From the NCBI GenBank assembly GCA_036768485.1, contig JAVLUZ010000596.1:62001-126000 (forward strand): a stretch of 64,000 bases of DNA. Direction: 5' to 3'. The notes under the pieces are model-generated. The model saw only the letters and a program-made list of their open reading frames with translations, made no database searches and had not been told where the DNA came from. Source of the stretch: Mermis nigrescens (Eukaryota > Nematoda > Enoplea > Mermithida > Mermithidae). Of the stretch, positions 45,382 to 58,105 are shown in pieces (within the stretch, counting starts at the first letter, position 1; every line of letters starts with the position of its first letter). The position numbers and the translations under genes were made by a program.

Positions 45382-47746
45382 GGGTGACAGGGCATAAATA
45401 CACAGCATGGGATCTTTAAGGGATAACCAAAAAAAAGTTTTTGGGCTTGAAAACAATGTTTATGCATTAAAAGCTCAGTTTTTGAGCGTTTCTGGCGATT
45501 CTCCTTATTTGTAAATGTAAAAACACAAGAGAGCTTAAAAAATTTCAAAAAACTGTGAAATTGAGCATTTCATGTTATTTCACCACAATTTTCCGTTGAT
45601 CTCTTTCCATAATTGTCATCAAAGTAGTTTTTTATTTTTCAAATTAATAAATAAAATAGTTAGATTAATAAACAAAATTCCTTTGCTTCGTAAAAGATGT
45701 GAATGTCTGAGTAATACATGGCAGGTACACAGGGGCGTGGGGATTCTATATCCCTGCTAATCTGACGGACCTCCAAAAATTGATAATTCTTACTATACTA
45801 CTAGAATTGCAGTTTTTAATACTTTTTTGGTGATTTGACCCCATCCGCACCCTCCTAGAATTTTTAGCTGCCCGTGTGATGGCGGGTGGTAAATAACCAA
45901 ATCACCGCACTTTGTTCACTCTTAAAAAAATCTGTGAAGTAATGCGAAAGTTGAGTATTATGTTCAGTAATCCACAGAACTAAAACTAAATTTTAGTGTA
46001 AATTTATCAAAATTAAATTTTATGTTGAAACCTAGCAAAAAGTTAGTGTAATTAAGCGCTTGAAAACAGCTTGAATTGAATTGCGCATAAATAGCTTGAG
46101 CCAAGTAGTATGATTTATTGCATTAGCAGTACATAAAGTCTCTCTCCCTCTTACTTTAAATGAGTACATGCAAATGTCACTTATGTGCTGGTCTCGCTCT
46201 CAGGCATTGTCAGTGGCATAGCCAAGTGAGGGGGAGCAGAACCGTATCCAGGATTTTGTTCTTTTGGGGGAACAAATATACATTTTTTAAAATGAGGGGG
46301 GACTAAAGGATGAATTAAAAAAGTGGTTTGCAATTACTGAAGTTGTGCAGTTTGTGAATTTTCCTACTCAGTTACCCTAAATATTGTGAGAAAAAAGATT
46401 TTAACATTACAACACAAAATTGAAATGTGTACGTCAGTGAAAGATGCAGATCAAACAATTCCTAAGTAGTTTTGTTTGAAACTTGCTTTGTTTTAGAAGA
46501 TGAGACTTTTGATTAATCTTATAAAATAGATTAAAATTTGGATCATATGATGGTAAATATGTTAAAAATCCTCCATACTCTCCTGCTTCTATGCAATTGC
46601 TTTTATAAAAATTCCTCAAATTCAAGAGGGAAGCTGCCTCCTACCCTATCTCTCTTATTTGTTTCCATAGTTTCATAAACTTGACCCGAATGGGCGTAAG
46701 AGCAAAAGAATATTATAATGTGTCCTTATGCTTTAATTTTCTCTTTTAAAATTTACATGATGTTTTCTTTCATCAATTAACTTGATGCTGTATTAAAATA
46801 AAAAATTTTATGGGCAAGTTGTGCGATGCTGCAACAATTTTTGCAGCCATATCCAGTTGCATTATCACATTGCTGTCTATGCTCCTCTTGAAGCTGAAGT
46901 AATTGTTATACATGCTTGCAACTTCCATGTGCAGCTTGTTCTTTATAGGAATATTTATTTTGTTTTCAAAACGTAAATTGTCAGAAAACAATATGTTAGG
47001 AAGTCAGTACTATTCTCTTTTGAAGCTAAGTGAAAGAGGCTTAATTAATAATTTTTAACTATTAACTAAGTTCAGACCATGTCCTGGAGGATAAATGGGC
47101 ATGTGCCACCCTCCTGATGAAATCTGAGAACAGCTTTTTCCTTTATTCTAACTTCGCCTTTTAGTTGTAAAATGCAAAAAAATTTGGCGTCTAACACCAA
47201 ATTTCAAAATTATAATTAGAATACAGATAATCCTGAGCACAAAGTTCAAACACCCCATTTTAGTCTTTATACAACCTAAAGCGTATTTTGCATCTAAGCG
47301 TTCTGTACTTAAAAGGCTTTATGCAGAAAATGAAATTTGTTAAAGAAGCAAGAATGATAGTAATTTTTTGGCATTAATTATGATTTTGCTGATGAACTTT
47401 AATCATTTTTAGAGTGAATTCAGAACTGTGATTTGACTGATTTTATAAAAATTTAGATGTTCAGATCCAAAAGTGTATTGCACTTTTCACAAAATATTTC
47501 TGGACACTGCTGGGGTGACCTTTGAGCACACCACCCCAGCAGAAAGCCACACCCTAAAGTAGATAGTTTCCATCCTCACCATATTCAAGGTATCCGAGCA
47601 GCCAAATTTGCTAACCAAAATTCATTCATTGGTCCCCACTTATGTTTGAAAAATCTTTGCTGTGCCCCCACCTTCAAATGAAATCCCGGGAATAGGCCTG
47701 ATCAAGGCTTAAATAGGTACTATTATCAGTTCTATATTATTATTAT

Positions 47747-47783
<37 letters not shown>

Positions 47784-48040
47784 GTGATTACTATTATTAT
47801 TAAACTATTAAATTAATCAAGTTATTTTGAATATGGAATATGATTAGGTGGCAGACCAGCAGTATAAGAATTGAGGGGGTGGGTTTAAGTGCGTTTTTGA
47901 ATTAGAAATTGTGGATCTGCATCAAAAACATAATTTTTTGGTGTGCTGGACCATGTTTTATCTTTATTGAGCATGAATAAGACTAAAAAATTTCGAAAAA
48001 AATAAAAAAGGCTTAGGCAAATCGAACAATATACATTCAG
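45382..48040. other. Mostly non-coding stretch
   Basis: Contains a possible degenerate family Z copy at about 45,728-45,895 (GGGGCGTGGGG near one end, AGCTGCCCGTGTGATG at the other) and an (ATT)n tract at 47.73-47.81 kb. Short frames show no domain. Confidence 0.45.
47730..47808. repeat. Imperfect (ATT)n microsatellite
   Basis: About 20 ATT units with a few interruptions. Confidence 0.9.
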
Positions 48041-48048
48041 GTCACAAC

Positions 48049-48318
48049 CCTACGTGGGCAGCAAAAAAATTATGGGGGAGGGTGCAAGATTTTTTGAAAG
48101 TCAAAAAATGGCTTTAAAAATGGTGGTAGGGCAATAAAAACACCATTTTTTGACGTTTCTCATCAAGCACTATCCATTGGCATCAGAAAAATGCGAAAAG
48201 AATGAAAAAAATTTTTCAAAAATTGAATTCTGGGGGGGGTATTTTGATTTCTGGGGGGGGGTATTTTGGCTTCTGGGGGGAGTGCATACCCCCCAAAACC
48301 CCCCCACGCCCAGGTGTG
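48049..48318 (+). mobile_element. Z8: family Z copy
   Basis: Starts CCTACGTGGGCAGC, ends CGCCCAGGTGTG. Flanks GTCACAAC and GTGACAAC match in 7 of 8. Confidence 0.9.
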
Positions 48319-48326
48319 GTGACAAC

Positions 48327-49326
48327 ATATTGACACATTTGAGCAAATAGATAGCTAGAAATGCTTTGCTTTTTCTACAAATTTTTACAAAAAGTTTTGA
48401 AACTTTAAAAAACTCACAAATTCTTGTGGAGTGAAAAAATTTTTGCAAGGAGGGGTTGGGGAGTTTTGGGCACACATGGATGTGTTACAAGTGAGAGAGG
48501 GTACTAGCGTATGTGATATTGAAAGGTATCTGTCCCCCTTCCCCCTCTCAAAAAAATTTTCACCCTCTGACCCCGCAAAAATTTTTCCATCCCTCCCCTA
48601 GATTTGGTGATTTTTTAGAAGTTCCCAATTTTTATTTGCTATCTACTTGCTCAAAACTGTCAAATTTTTGGCGCGTTGCACCATGATACTCTTGTTTTGA
48701 TTATATTTTGTTAAATTTGTATCAATTTTTTTAATTTTTTTTGACAAATTTTGCTTTTATGCTCTAGAAAAATAGAACATTATCAGAAACGCTAAAAAAC
48801 AATGTTTTGATGCGTACCTACCATTTTTGGAACAAAAAATGCACTTTACAGGCTTAACTCTTAGAATTTCCATGCTTTGCATGCATGGTTTTTTTACTCT
48901 ATCCAGGCTTAGCTATACAATCACTCTGACTAAAATACATTGCTATGTAGCCTTTCTGAGGCTAAGAAAACTAGCAGTAGTAACATGGGGTACCTTGGGG
49001 GTATATGATGAAGGATGCTTGCTAAGTGCACATGCACTAAATACAAAATTATGACATATTACGATCACACAAGCAAGTTGACATCATTATACCCCTGAGG
49101 AAAGCCACAGTACCTTAATTTATTGGGCGCCCCTTCCTGCACCAAATTAGTTTGGGGGCATCCACAATGCAAAGAGAAGCCAGTTACAAGCAGCAATTGC
49201 ACTAAAATTATGTAAATACACCACTAAGCTTTATAGACCCCGGATCAAGATTTGCATTGCGCTAAAATTAAGTAGATACATGTTTAATGACCAATAAGCG
49301 TTCTGGCTTCCAGATTAGGATTATGA
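48327..49326. other. Non-coding stretch
   Basis: Short C-rich and G-rich patches at 48.44-48.60 kb; no gene recognised. Confidence 0.5.
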
Positions 49327-49334
49327 GATAGACC

Positions 49335-49497
49335 CACACATGAGCGTGGGGGGTTTGGGGGGTATGCACCCCCAGAAGTTGAAATACTTCCCAGAAATTG
49401 AAATACCCCCCCCAGAAAATTTTTTTTGCTTTTTTAGCAATTTTTTGATGCCATTGATAGTGCTCCCCTTCCAGAATTTTGGTGCTGCCCATCTATG
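49335..49497 (-). mobile_element. Z9: internally deleted family Z copy
   Basis: Only about 163 bp; both ends are intact (CACACATGAGCG and CCCATCTATG). The middle between 'ttttttgatgccattgata' and 'tgctccccttccag' is deleted. Flanked by GATAGACC at 49,327-49,334 and 49,498-49,505. Confidence 0.9.
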
Positions 49498-49505
49498 GAT
49501 AGACC

Positions 49506-49766
49506 CATACGTGGGCAGCAAGAAAATTCTGGAAAGGGTGCTAGATTTTTTGAAGGTCGAAAAATGGCCTTAAAAATGGTGGTATGGCGATTAAAACACC
49601 ATTTTTCGACGTTTCTCATCAAGCACTATCCATTGGCATCAAAAAATTGCGAAAAAAACGAAAAAAATTTTCAAAAATTGAATTCTGGGGGGGGTATTTT
49701 GATTTCTGGGGAGGTATTTTGGTTTCTGGGGGGTGCATACCCCCCCAAACCCCACGCCCAGGTGTG
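49506..49766 (+). mobile_element. Z10: family Z copy adjoining Z9 in opposite orientation
   Basis: Starts CATACGTGGGCAGC, ends CGCCCAGGTGTG. It shares GATAGACC (49,498-49,505) with Z9, and a third GATAGACC follows at 49,767-49,774. Confidence 0.93.
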
Positions 49767-49774
49767 GATAGACC

Positions 49775-52700
49775 GCCCTAAAATTATGTACATACACCTT
49801 TAATGACCACTAAGCTTTTGGGCCCCCAAATTATGGTATAAATCAATTTTAGGTCACATTATGCTAAAATTATTTATTTAATGCTTATTAGCACATCCTC
49901 TGTTTATCAACTGAGCTAGTTTATTTTGCTTCAGTTTACAGAATTAGGTAAGACTTTTTCTTCAAAATTTTTACCCTTACCCTCAATTAGAATTATTTGA
50001 TTGTAAACAATTGTTATATTTTTCAATTTTCAATCAAACTAATCAAAATTAAACTATCAGCATAAGCATTAACTAAAACTGTGTAAAACAGTAAAATACC
50101 AATGTTAAGTAAATATCTAAATTAGCAAAATGCATTAAGTTTTAATAAAGGTTTTGTGCAAATCTTTTTTCAGTTGTATGTTATCAATCTTCATATATAA
50201 TTTATGGATTATCAAATCAGATAAATTGAGGTCCTTGATTTGATTTTCGATTTCTCGCATGAAAAATCAAAATCCAGTTATTTTACGTTTTCCATGTTGT
50301 GCAAATGTTTCATTCTCCAGTCTTGCTTCATTTTTGTAGTACACCTTTGCACTCAGTGTGAACCAAGTCCGAAAAATATCAGCAAAGTCGGATTTCAACT
50401 TATATTTGAAAACTTTTCCTGAAAATAAGAATAAAAATGTTTTAATATTTAGCAAGTAAAAAAGTTATTGTTCTTAAATAGTATGAGAGTTAGAAGCCCG
50501 CTTGCTTTGTAACATTATCAATTCATCACATTACAAAATCTATATTGAATATAATTTTCAGTAAATAAGTGATAAAATTAGCCATAGCAAAATGGAGAAC
50601 AATAAATACACCTTTTTTAACATAGTCAGAAAAATTGCCCATCTCATGTGTATAAAAAACGTTTATCAATAGTACTGTCATCTAAATGTATATTACACAT
50701 CTGCAAAAATAACAATGTTTTTTGATAATCTCAAGTAAAAAGATGAAAAAATTTCTTTGTTTGTTTTTAAAAAAAAAATAAAGCGCAAAATGTTATACTC
50801 CTTTGATTCTCAATACACTTTTTAATGTGAAAACAATTTTATTAACATAATGAATAATAAACAAATTTTCAATACACTATGCTGAAATAGTTTTAATAAC
50901 TCAACAAACAAATTACAATTAGAATAACTGCATTAATACAATTTATATTCAAATTAAACAAACTTTTAAACAAAACAAAAGCAAAAATACCATATAAAAC
51001 TGCTATGTCAAATAAAAAAATTCAAAAAATGCACAGAAAAAAACATAAAATTATTTCTTAATATAATTAACTGAACCATACAATTGAAATAGCATGAAGC
51101 ACAGATATACAAGTGGAAGGGACTAAATTTTTAATAGTAACTTGAACAGGTTTCTTATCCAGAACTTTTTTCAATAATACCAACCTGTAATGTAAGACAA
51201 AATATATGCAAATAAAACTATAAAACTGACTTTTTTGGAATAAATCCACTATTGTAAAAAATAAAATTAAGAATATGAGTACAATTATAAATAAATCTCC
51301 AGGCAAAAATTAATAATAAAAAATTACTTTGGCAACAACGTCGCACATTCACTACAAAATTTTTAAACTCTTCGAAGTCCATAATAATTTATTAATCAAA
51401 TAGAGTTTACCTTCAAAAAATCATCTCATATGGTTTATCTGTATTGACTTAGAAAAAATGATGTAACTGGGTTGCACTTTTTCAAAAGGTTAAAGGCATA
51501 ATGAAAGTTTGCAAATTCATATTTTGTTATTAAAATGAGAAATTGAAAATATAAAACTTTTTCTGTTTACTCAAAAAACCCTAAAAACGCAACTAGGATC
51601 ACAGTTTTTAATGTAGGCGACATAAGATAAGAGAGATAGGAAGATCATCTTTTAAGCTCACTGAGATCAAAAAAGAGAACAATGTGATTTTTTGTAAAAA
51701 AGTGTTATAGGTCACACAAAAAACACTAAAACAAAGTGAGCTAGAGCTAGGGTCATGGTCCTGAACGCGTGTTGCATCAAATAAGATAGATAAGAAGATC
51801 CAGAATGACTGCCGTAATTGCAAAAACTTTTAGAGGGTCACTTGATTACTCTGTTAAGCCTACCAAATTGAAAAAGATCATGTGATCTAACAAAAATATT
51901 TTATGGCTCATGCTTATTAGTTTTTATGCTTTATGACTAAGAAAGATAGGAATGGCTACAACCACACTCCAATGGGCCCTGATAAATTTTTAAGCCTTTA
52001 TTTTTCCTGTAAATTATCTGTACTTACACTACTTCCATATAGTTAGCAAGCATCATTCCTCTAGGGGCTGAATTTTTGGTATGCTGTATAGGATTTTCAA
52101 AGCTTTACACCAACCAGACCCCTGTATTCAGCTGTTGCCCATGCATGCTGGTCATCCTGAAAACCCAATTTTTCATTGTTCTGTAATTCAGCATTAAATC
52201 TCTGTGTTGACTTTACCATTAGGAAAGCTATCTCAAAAATTAAAAGGCTAGCCATTCATTATCTTAGTTTCAACCTCAAGTCTCAACCTGCTTGCAAAAA
52301 TTGTTGAAATCCGTTCTAAACATACAAGTGCATCTGCTGTAGAAGTGCAATGAAGTGCTCATGTATGCTGTTCTGTATTTTTTCCTTATTGTTGTTTGAA
52401 TTCAAACTTTGATGCATTTGTACATGTACAAAGACAGTCTCAAAAAGTCTTTATAGATTTACTGACTGTACATGTGGGTTTAGTCTATCATTCTACAAGT
52501 TTGTTGGTTTCAATGTAATTGTTGAACGTTATTATCACATGCGTTAATGGTTTGAAATTTTGGTTGGGTGGTGCCTGGCAATTTCTGGACGGAAATTCTC
52601 AATTTTCGGCTGAAAAAAAACTTAAATCGGTAAGAAAAGTCCCAATTTTTCTAAAAATAAGGGTCACAAATTATCTGGCTTTGGTGGGATGTGGAAGGAC

Positions 52701-53754
52701 TAGCTTTGGGTGGGGATTCTCCATTCCCTGTGACATGTATCTGTGCTTACAAGTGTGTCACATGATTTTTTCTGATGCTTAACGTCTTTTTATGACTTTA
52801 AAGATTTTTAGGAAGACTCTTGTCAAAAAATCAGAAATTGGTTTACAATCTAATAAATTTTATGAGTTCAAAATATGCAAAAGCTTCTTGTACATTTAAA
52901 AAAGGATCTTTGAACAAAACATACTGGCATATTAGTCTTGAAAATGATTCAAAATTACATCCTTTTTATACTTCTGTGGTTGGAGCTATCATTTTTTTGA
53001 TGTGGTAATTATTATTATTAAATAGTTTTAGGGCAAAATCAATCGTTTTTTCCCTAAAGAAGTTAGCGCAATGGTCTTGGTAAAAATGCGCAAACGGCCA
53101 AAGCGTTTTTGGGCAAAGCAATCACTGATGCTGTTGAATTTGGCCACTTGAGGAGTATTGGCAATATATTCGACATGAGATAATTTGTGGATGCAGTTAT
53201 CCTTAGAATATTTGCTGCTTAGTGATGCACAATGGCAGAGCATCTATTACTAGATTTTAAAGTATGATTGAACTCTTTGTACAATGCATACACAATATGG
53301 GAATTCTTGGGGATGGCGGCTAAAAGAGTTTTTGAAAGTGCCTTTTTGGGCGTAGAAACATTATTTTTTCTGGAATTTCTAACAATGTTTCTTTACAGTG
53401 ATAAATACAAGAAAATGTGGTCAAAAATGATTGTTTGGCATAAGGCAATGGAGCCAATTTACCCCCTACTTTTTTGCTTCTTGTATGCTTAAATCAACTA
53501 TTGTTTTTTAATCTTTTATATCAACTTAGGTCAAGAAGAATATGTTATACTAGCAGAAATAATGGAAAGCTTTTCAAAAGAGGGTTCAGATGATCTTTTA
53601 TGAGGAATGGTACATATAAACAAAATATTTGATGTGTTCAGAAGCAATTTCAAATATTAAAACAATTTTTTTGGCGTTTTTTTGCGTTTTTTGATTACAG
53701 ATGTAGGTTTTTATGGTGAAAAATAAAAAAATAGTGATTCCACAAAATTTTTTG
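49775..53754. other. AT-rich, gene-free stretch
   Basis: No supportable gene, paired repeat or tandem array in about 4 kb. 50.7-51.1 kb is especially A-rich. Confidence 0.5.
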
Positions 53755-54290
53755 CAATTTATTTCAACAATAAAATATTTTTTTAATGCTCCATGTGTCA
53801 TATACTTAAAAATTTAGGTCATACAAAATTATTTAAAACTGATGCATATATCTTAGACATCAGAATTTGTATTTTACTTTTTCTTCTCTTATGATCTTTT
53901 TATTAGTAAGTAGAGCCTGATTTTTAAACCTCAAAACACTTTTAATGCCTCTTTCAGCAATTCTTAATTTTTTGTATCCTATACAGACCCCAGAATTTGT
54001 GTAATTCCAGGATCTAATTTTTAAAATTTTTTGGTTTCTTGTGATTTCATGATGTCAAGATGAATATTTTTGTAAAAGACGTTGATTCTTTGCCTGACAA
54101 GAAATTGTTTATGGTTACAATTTCTATAATTAGCAGTACTTTGAAGTTTTATCATGTTATTTCCTTCCATTTGAAATAATCGTATTCATTGTTGCAACTA
54201 AAATAAAATATTTTTTATGCTCCATGTGTCACATTCTAAAATGTTTAGGTCATACAAAAATATTTAAGGCTTGCAGCATATATCTTATCC
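53755..54290 (+). repeat. Pair of ~105-bp direct repeats, 430 bp apart
   Basis: Copies at 53,755-53,865 and 54,188-54,290 share ATGCTCCATGTGTCA, TTTAGGTCATACAAAA and GCATATATCTTA. The interior is non-coding. They might be remnants of a short LTR-type element or a simple duplication. Confidence 0.55.
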
Positions 54291-54945
54291 CTGAATCATG
54301 AGGATAAATGAACATTAATAAAATCAATGTTATATAATTTTAGAGAGATATCCTCAATATGCAGCAACCTAACAAGGCTGAGGTGCATAAGGGTGAGCTA
54401 ATAGTATCCTTCAATCAGTTTTGAGAACCAAATGACAAATTACTTCAAGAACCATGTTTTTGCTCATCAGTGCTTGATTTCTACAATGTGCTGTCTCAGT
54501 GACAAAAACCATACATTAAACTGCAAACTTATTGTGCCTTGTAAGCGTGTAATATAGGTGCACAAAGTCTGGGTCAGCAGGGACAGAGGTAAAATCCCCA
54601 GAATCCAGATAAGTAAAATTATTGTTTGCGCTCTTACTGTAGTCAAGTAATGAAAATGATCAAAATAGCCTGCATAAAAAGTTTTTTGGTTATACTGAAT
54701 TTTTCAGCATGTTTGATTTGTTCTGACTGCTTTGTATTGCTTTTTAGCTAAAAATGTGGAAATTGAACAATTGGGCTAGATATTTCGAGTTTTCCAATCA
54801 TTATGCACATTTTTTTGTTTTTTTCTAATAAATAGCACACAAAATTTTTGATCTGGAGCTAGGTACAATTTTGCGATTTTTACTTTGTCTTCAAAAATGA
54901 TGCAGAAAATCTTATATCCACTAAATATCACCGGCTAGGACATAC

Positions 54946-55151
54946 CATAGGTGAGCAGCACTAAAATTCCAGAAGGGAGTGAGTGCAAGATTTTTCATAG
55001 GTCAAAATTGGTCTTAGAAATGGTAGTATGGCGAATAAACAAAATTTCTAAATGTTTCTCATTGAGCACTATCCATTGGCATAAAAAAAATTAAATTCTG
55101 GGAGTTATTTGGCATTCTGGTATAAGGGTGCATACCCCTTGCCCACTTGTG
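54946..55151 (+). mobile_element. Z11: degenerate family Z copy
   Basis: Starts CATAGGTGAGCAGC, ends CCCACTTGTG. Flanks GGACATAC and GTACATAC match in 7 of 8. Confidence 0.8.
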
Positions 55152-55199
55152 GTACATACCTACCTGGCTGATTGTTCAGTGGGGGTAATGCCCTCTTAC

Positions 55200-55232
55200 C
55201 ATACATGGGCTGCAAGAAATTCTGGGGGTCTG
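55200..55232 (+). mobile_element. Z12: left-end fragment of family Z
   Basis: Only CATACATGGGCTGCAAGAAA and the following G-run remain. Confidence 0.5.
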
Positions 55233-56163
55233 GATAAGTGATATCGCCAAAAGTTTACGGAATATAGAATGGGGTCTACAGTAACCTGCACGGGGTGTGA
55301 AACCTCCAGATCCCATGCCCATATATTTTCCTTGCGCCTAAGTGCATGTTTAATGCTTGTGTCAGTTAGTCATTTTGCATATTAAATATAATGTATGAAG
55401 ATGATGTATTTGCGATCTCTCTATGTTTCTAATCCTTGTCCTTTTTTATACATGGGCAGGATAAATTAAGGGGTTTGATTTCATTTGTTTGAGAAGGACT
55501 TGTATTGTGTGGATTTTTGCTTATAGTATCAATTTTGTGCCTTCATTTGATAGACAGAATCTTTGAGATTAGTTCGAAAAAGTTAAAAATTTTCCAAATT
55601 TTTCACAGAAAATGTGCATTGTTAATTTTGAAATTGGCGTAAAACACCCAAAAAATGCTCGAGAGATCATTATAATAAGTAAAAAAGTCCTTGTTTTGTC
55701 AATAAATGACTGTTCTGACATAAGAAAATAAACTATATAGAGTCAAAAAAGTCAGTAAATGTCATTTAATGAAATTTTGAAGTGTGTTTTTGGTCGCAAA
55801 AACGGTGGGTACGCATTAAAAACATCGTTTTTTGGCATTTCTGACAATGCTATATTTTCATAAAGCATAAAAACATAAAAAAATTTCAAAAAAATCAATA
55901 AAAAGTCCAATAAATTGAACAAAATATAGTCAAAACATGAGTATATGGTGCAAAGTGCCAAAAATTTTACAATTTTGAGTAAAAAGATAGGTAGAAACGA
56001 TTTAAAAAGCACTATTTCTACAAATTTTCTGGAAATATTTGTGAACTTTGAAAAATCGTGAATTCTGGTGGGGGAAGGTGAAAAAATTCCTCGGGGGGCC
56101 CTCCAAACCCCTCAAGATCATGTATAGTTTTGATCAGACATGAAACAGATGGGAAGGAGATCC
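55233..56163. other. Non-coding stretch
   Basis: No gene recognised. Confidence 0.5.
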
Positions 56164-56420
56164 CTATAGTTGGGCAGCACCAGAATTGTGGGGGAAGGTG
56201 TGACGTGATGGGGTGCAAGCTTTTAAACAGTCAAAAAATGGTCTTTAAAATGGTGGTATGGCGAAAAGACCATTTTTTCTTATTGAGCACTATCCATTGG
56301 CACAAAAATCGCGAAAGAAACAAAAAAAAACTTTAAAATTCAATTCAGGGGGATATTCTGGTTTTTTTGGGGGTATTTGGCCTTCTAAGGGGAAGGTCAT
56401 CCCCTAAAAATGGCCTTGGA
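56164..56420 (+). mobile_element. Z13: degenerate family Z copy
   Basis: Recognised by TTGGGCAGCACCAGAATT, the AAAATGGTGGTATGGCGA block and GCACTATCCATTGGCA. The right end is lost. Confidence 0.65.
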
Positions 56421-56702
56421 CACCCACCAAAAAAAACGAGCTGCTACTTGTCTGGTGTTGATTATGGCTGAATAATACAAAATTCAACTACTGATGGATG
56501 ACTTTATTGACTTTAACATGCAGGCACACCTAGGCAATGCCCCATATTGGCCCATCACCAGGACGGGCCAATCAAAAGTTAAAAAGAGCAAAGGGATAGC
56601 TTGGACGAGATAGATTTTTGGAGATAAATTAAGGAAATGCTTAGCTACTGTATCTCATGATCACTTTGCAAAACATGCACATGAATCATCTTATTACACT
56701 AT

Positions 56703-57425
56703 TTGACCCTTTTTCACGGATGGACCCACCTCTTTTAGTGACTGACCCACTGATTAAGCTGAACAACCAACCTTTTTCAGGCATGGACCCACCTTTTTCA
56801 GGGACAGGCCCACCTTTTCTGGGACTGACCCACTGATTAAGCTTAATAAACCACTTTTTTCAAGGCACAGACCCACCTTTTCCAGAGACAGACCAACCTT
56901 TTTCAAGCACGGACTCACCTTTTTCAGGGACAGATACACTTTTTTCTGAGACTGACTTACTCACCTTTTTTGGAGACAGACCCACCTTTTTCAGGCATGG
57001 ACTCACTTTTTCTGGGACAGACCCACCTCTTTCTGGGACTGAATCACTGATCAAGCTGAATGACCCACTGTTTTCAAGGATGGACCCACCCTCTTTAGGG
57101 AGAGACCCACCATTTTCAGAGACAGACTCACCTTTTTTAGGCCCGGACCCACCTTTATCGGAGATGGACCCACCTTTTTCAGGCACGGACCCACCTTTTT
57201 CAGGGACAAACCCACCTTTCTCTGGGACTAAAACTCACTAATTAGGCTGAATGACCCACTTTTTAGGGATGAACCCACCCTTTTCAGGCACAGACATACC
57301 TTTTACAAAGACAGACCCACCTTTCTTAGGCAAGGACCCACCTTTTTTAAGGTGCAGTCCCACTTTTTTCTGGGACTAACCCACTGATTAAGCCGATGGA
57401 CCAATTTTTTCAGGGACGGACTCAC
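56703..57425. repeat. 21-bp minisatellite with higher-order structure
   Basis: Units of about 21 bp read GGACCCACCTTTTTCAGGGA with variants. A distinct ACCCACTGATTAAGCTGAA block recurs at about 56.74, 56.83, 57.04, 57.23 and 57.37 kb, at spacings close to multiples of 21. The minus strand has an open frame of 108 codons of seven-residue PEKGGSV-type repeats; I treat it as a by-product of the 21-bp period. Confidence 0.88.
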
Positions 57426-58105
57426 CACTTTTTCACACAAGACATACAAGACTTTCGCAACACATGCAATATGTCTGCACCAGGATCAGCAGAACCGGCT
57501 GGAACCACTAAGGCAATTAGTAGTAAGTTTTTTATATCTTTCATCCATGGCAGTGAAGCGTCTTTCATAAAATGAGTCCAGAATTGAATGACATTCATAA
57601 CTGATTTTTGTCTGCACATTTCTTCTGGTTTGTTGGATAATGCTAAGACTAAGGCCCACAATTTTGCTAACACTTGTGTATGATTGTTGAACCCAAGAAC
57701 GTTGCTGTTTTGATAATTTCATCAGTTCCATAATCAAGCAGTAGACATTTGTCTACTGGAATTGAATCTGAAATCAAATGCATCTAACATCTTTAAATTT
57801 TCACTTGGGAAATAATCCCAAATTTCTTCTGAAACGCCTTCAGTGATAGTAATTCATAATTCACTTAGTTTTGAAAATTTTGGAGATTGAGTTCGTGTAT
57901 TACTGGCTTTTTGCTCTAATTCAATTTCTTTAAATAACACCTTGCAGTTGATTTGATCAAGGTCCTTCAGCATGCACTTCCTCCAAGCAAGGTCTTTAAA
58001 ACATTTTGCTTCTTGCAAGAAAAGCGATAAATAGTCATCATTTTTTCCATTAAAGCTTAACTCAAGTTCAGTAATGCAGCTTGCTCTTTTTCTTCCAATT
58101 AACAC
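57422..58105 (-). pseudogene. Decayed hAT transposase C-terminal region
   Basis: Minus-strand frames overlap and shift. The segment at 57,420-57,545 reads 'LLLIALVVPAGSADP', like the hAT C-terminal dimerisation block (usually P-x-S-x-A-D-x-E-R). Upstream frames 57,486-57,737 and 57,854-58,105 have helical, charged composition and could be earlier transposase parts. This is a different lineage from the hAT at 33-39 kb. No terminal repeats were identified. Confidence 0.45.

Noticed and set aside
48150..48475. ORFs over family Z copies (Gly-, Pro- and Phe-rich peptides)
   Set aside because: They recur at every Z copy in different frames and contain G-run translations only.
56860..57186. 108-residue PEKGG-repeat protein as a real gene
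   Set aside because: A 21-bp repeat keeps any stop-free frame open. There is no start context, flanking exon or non-repeat domain.
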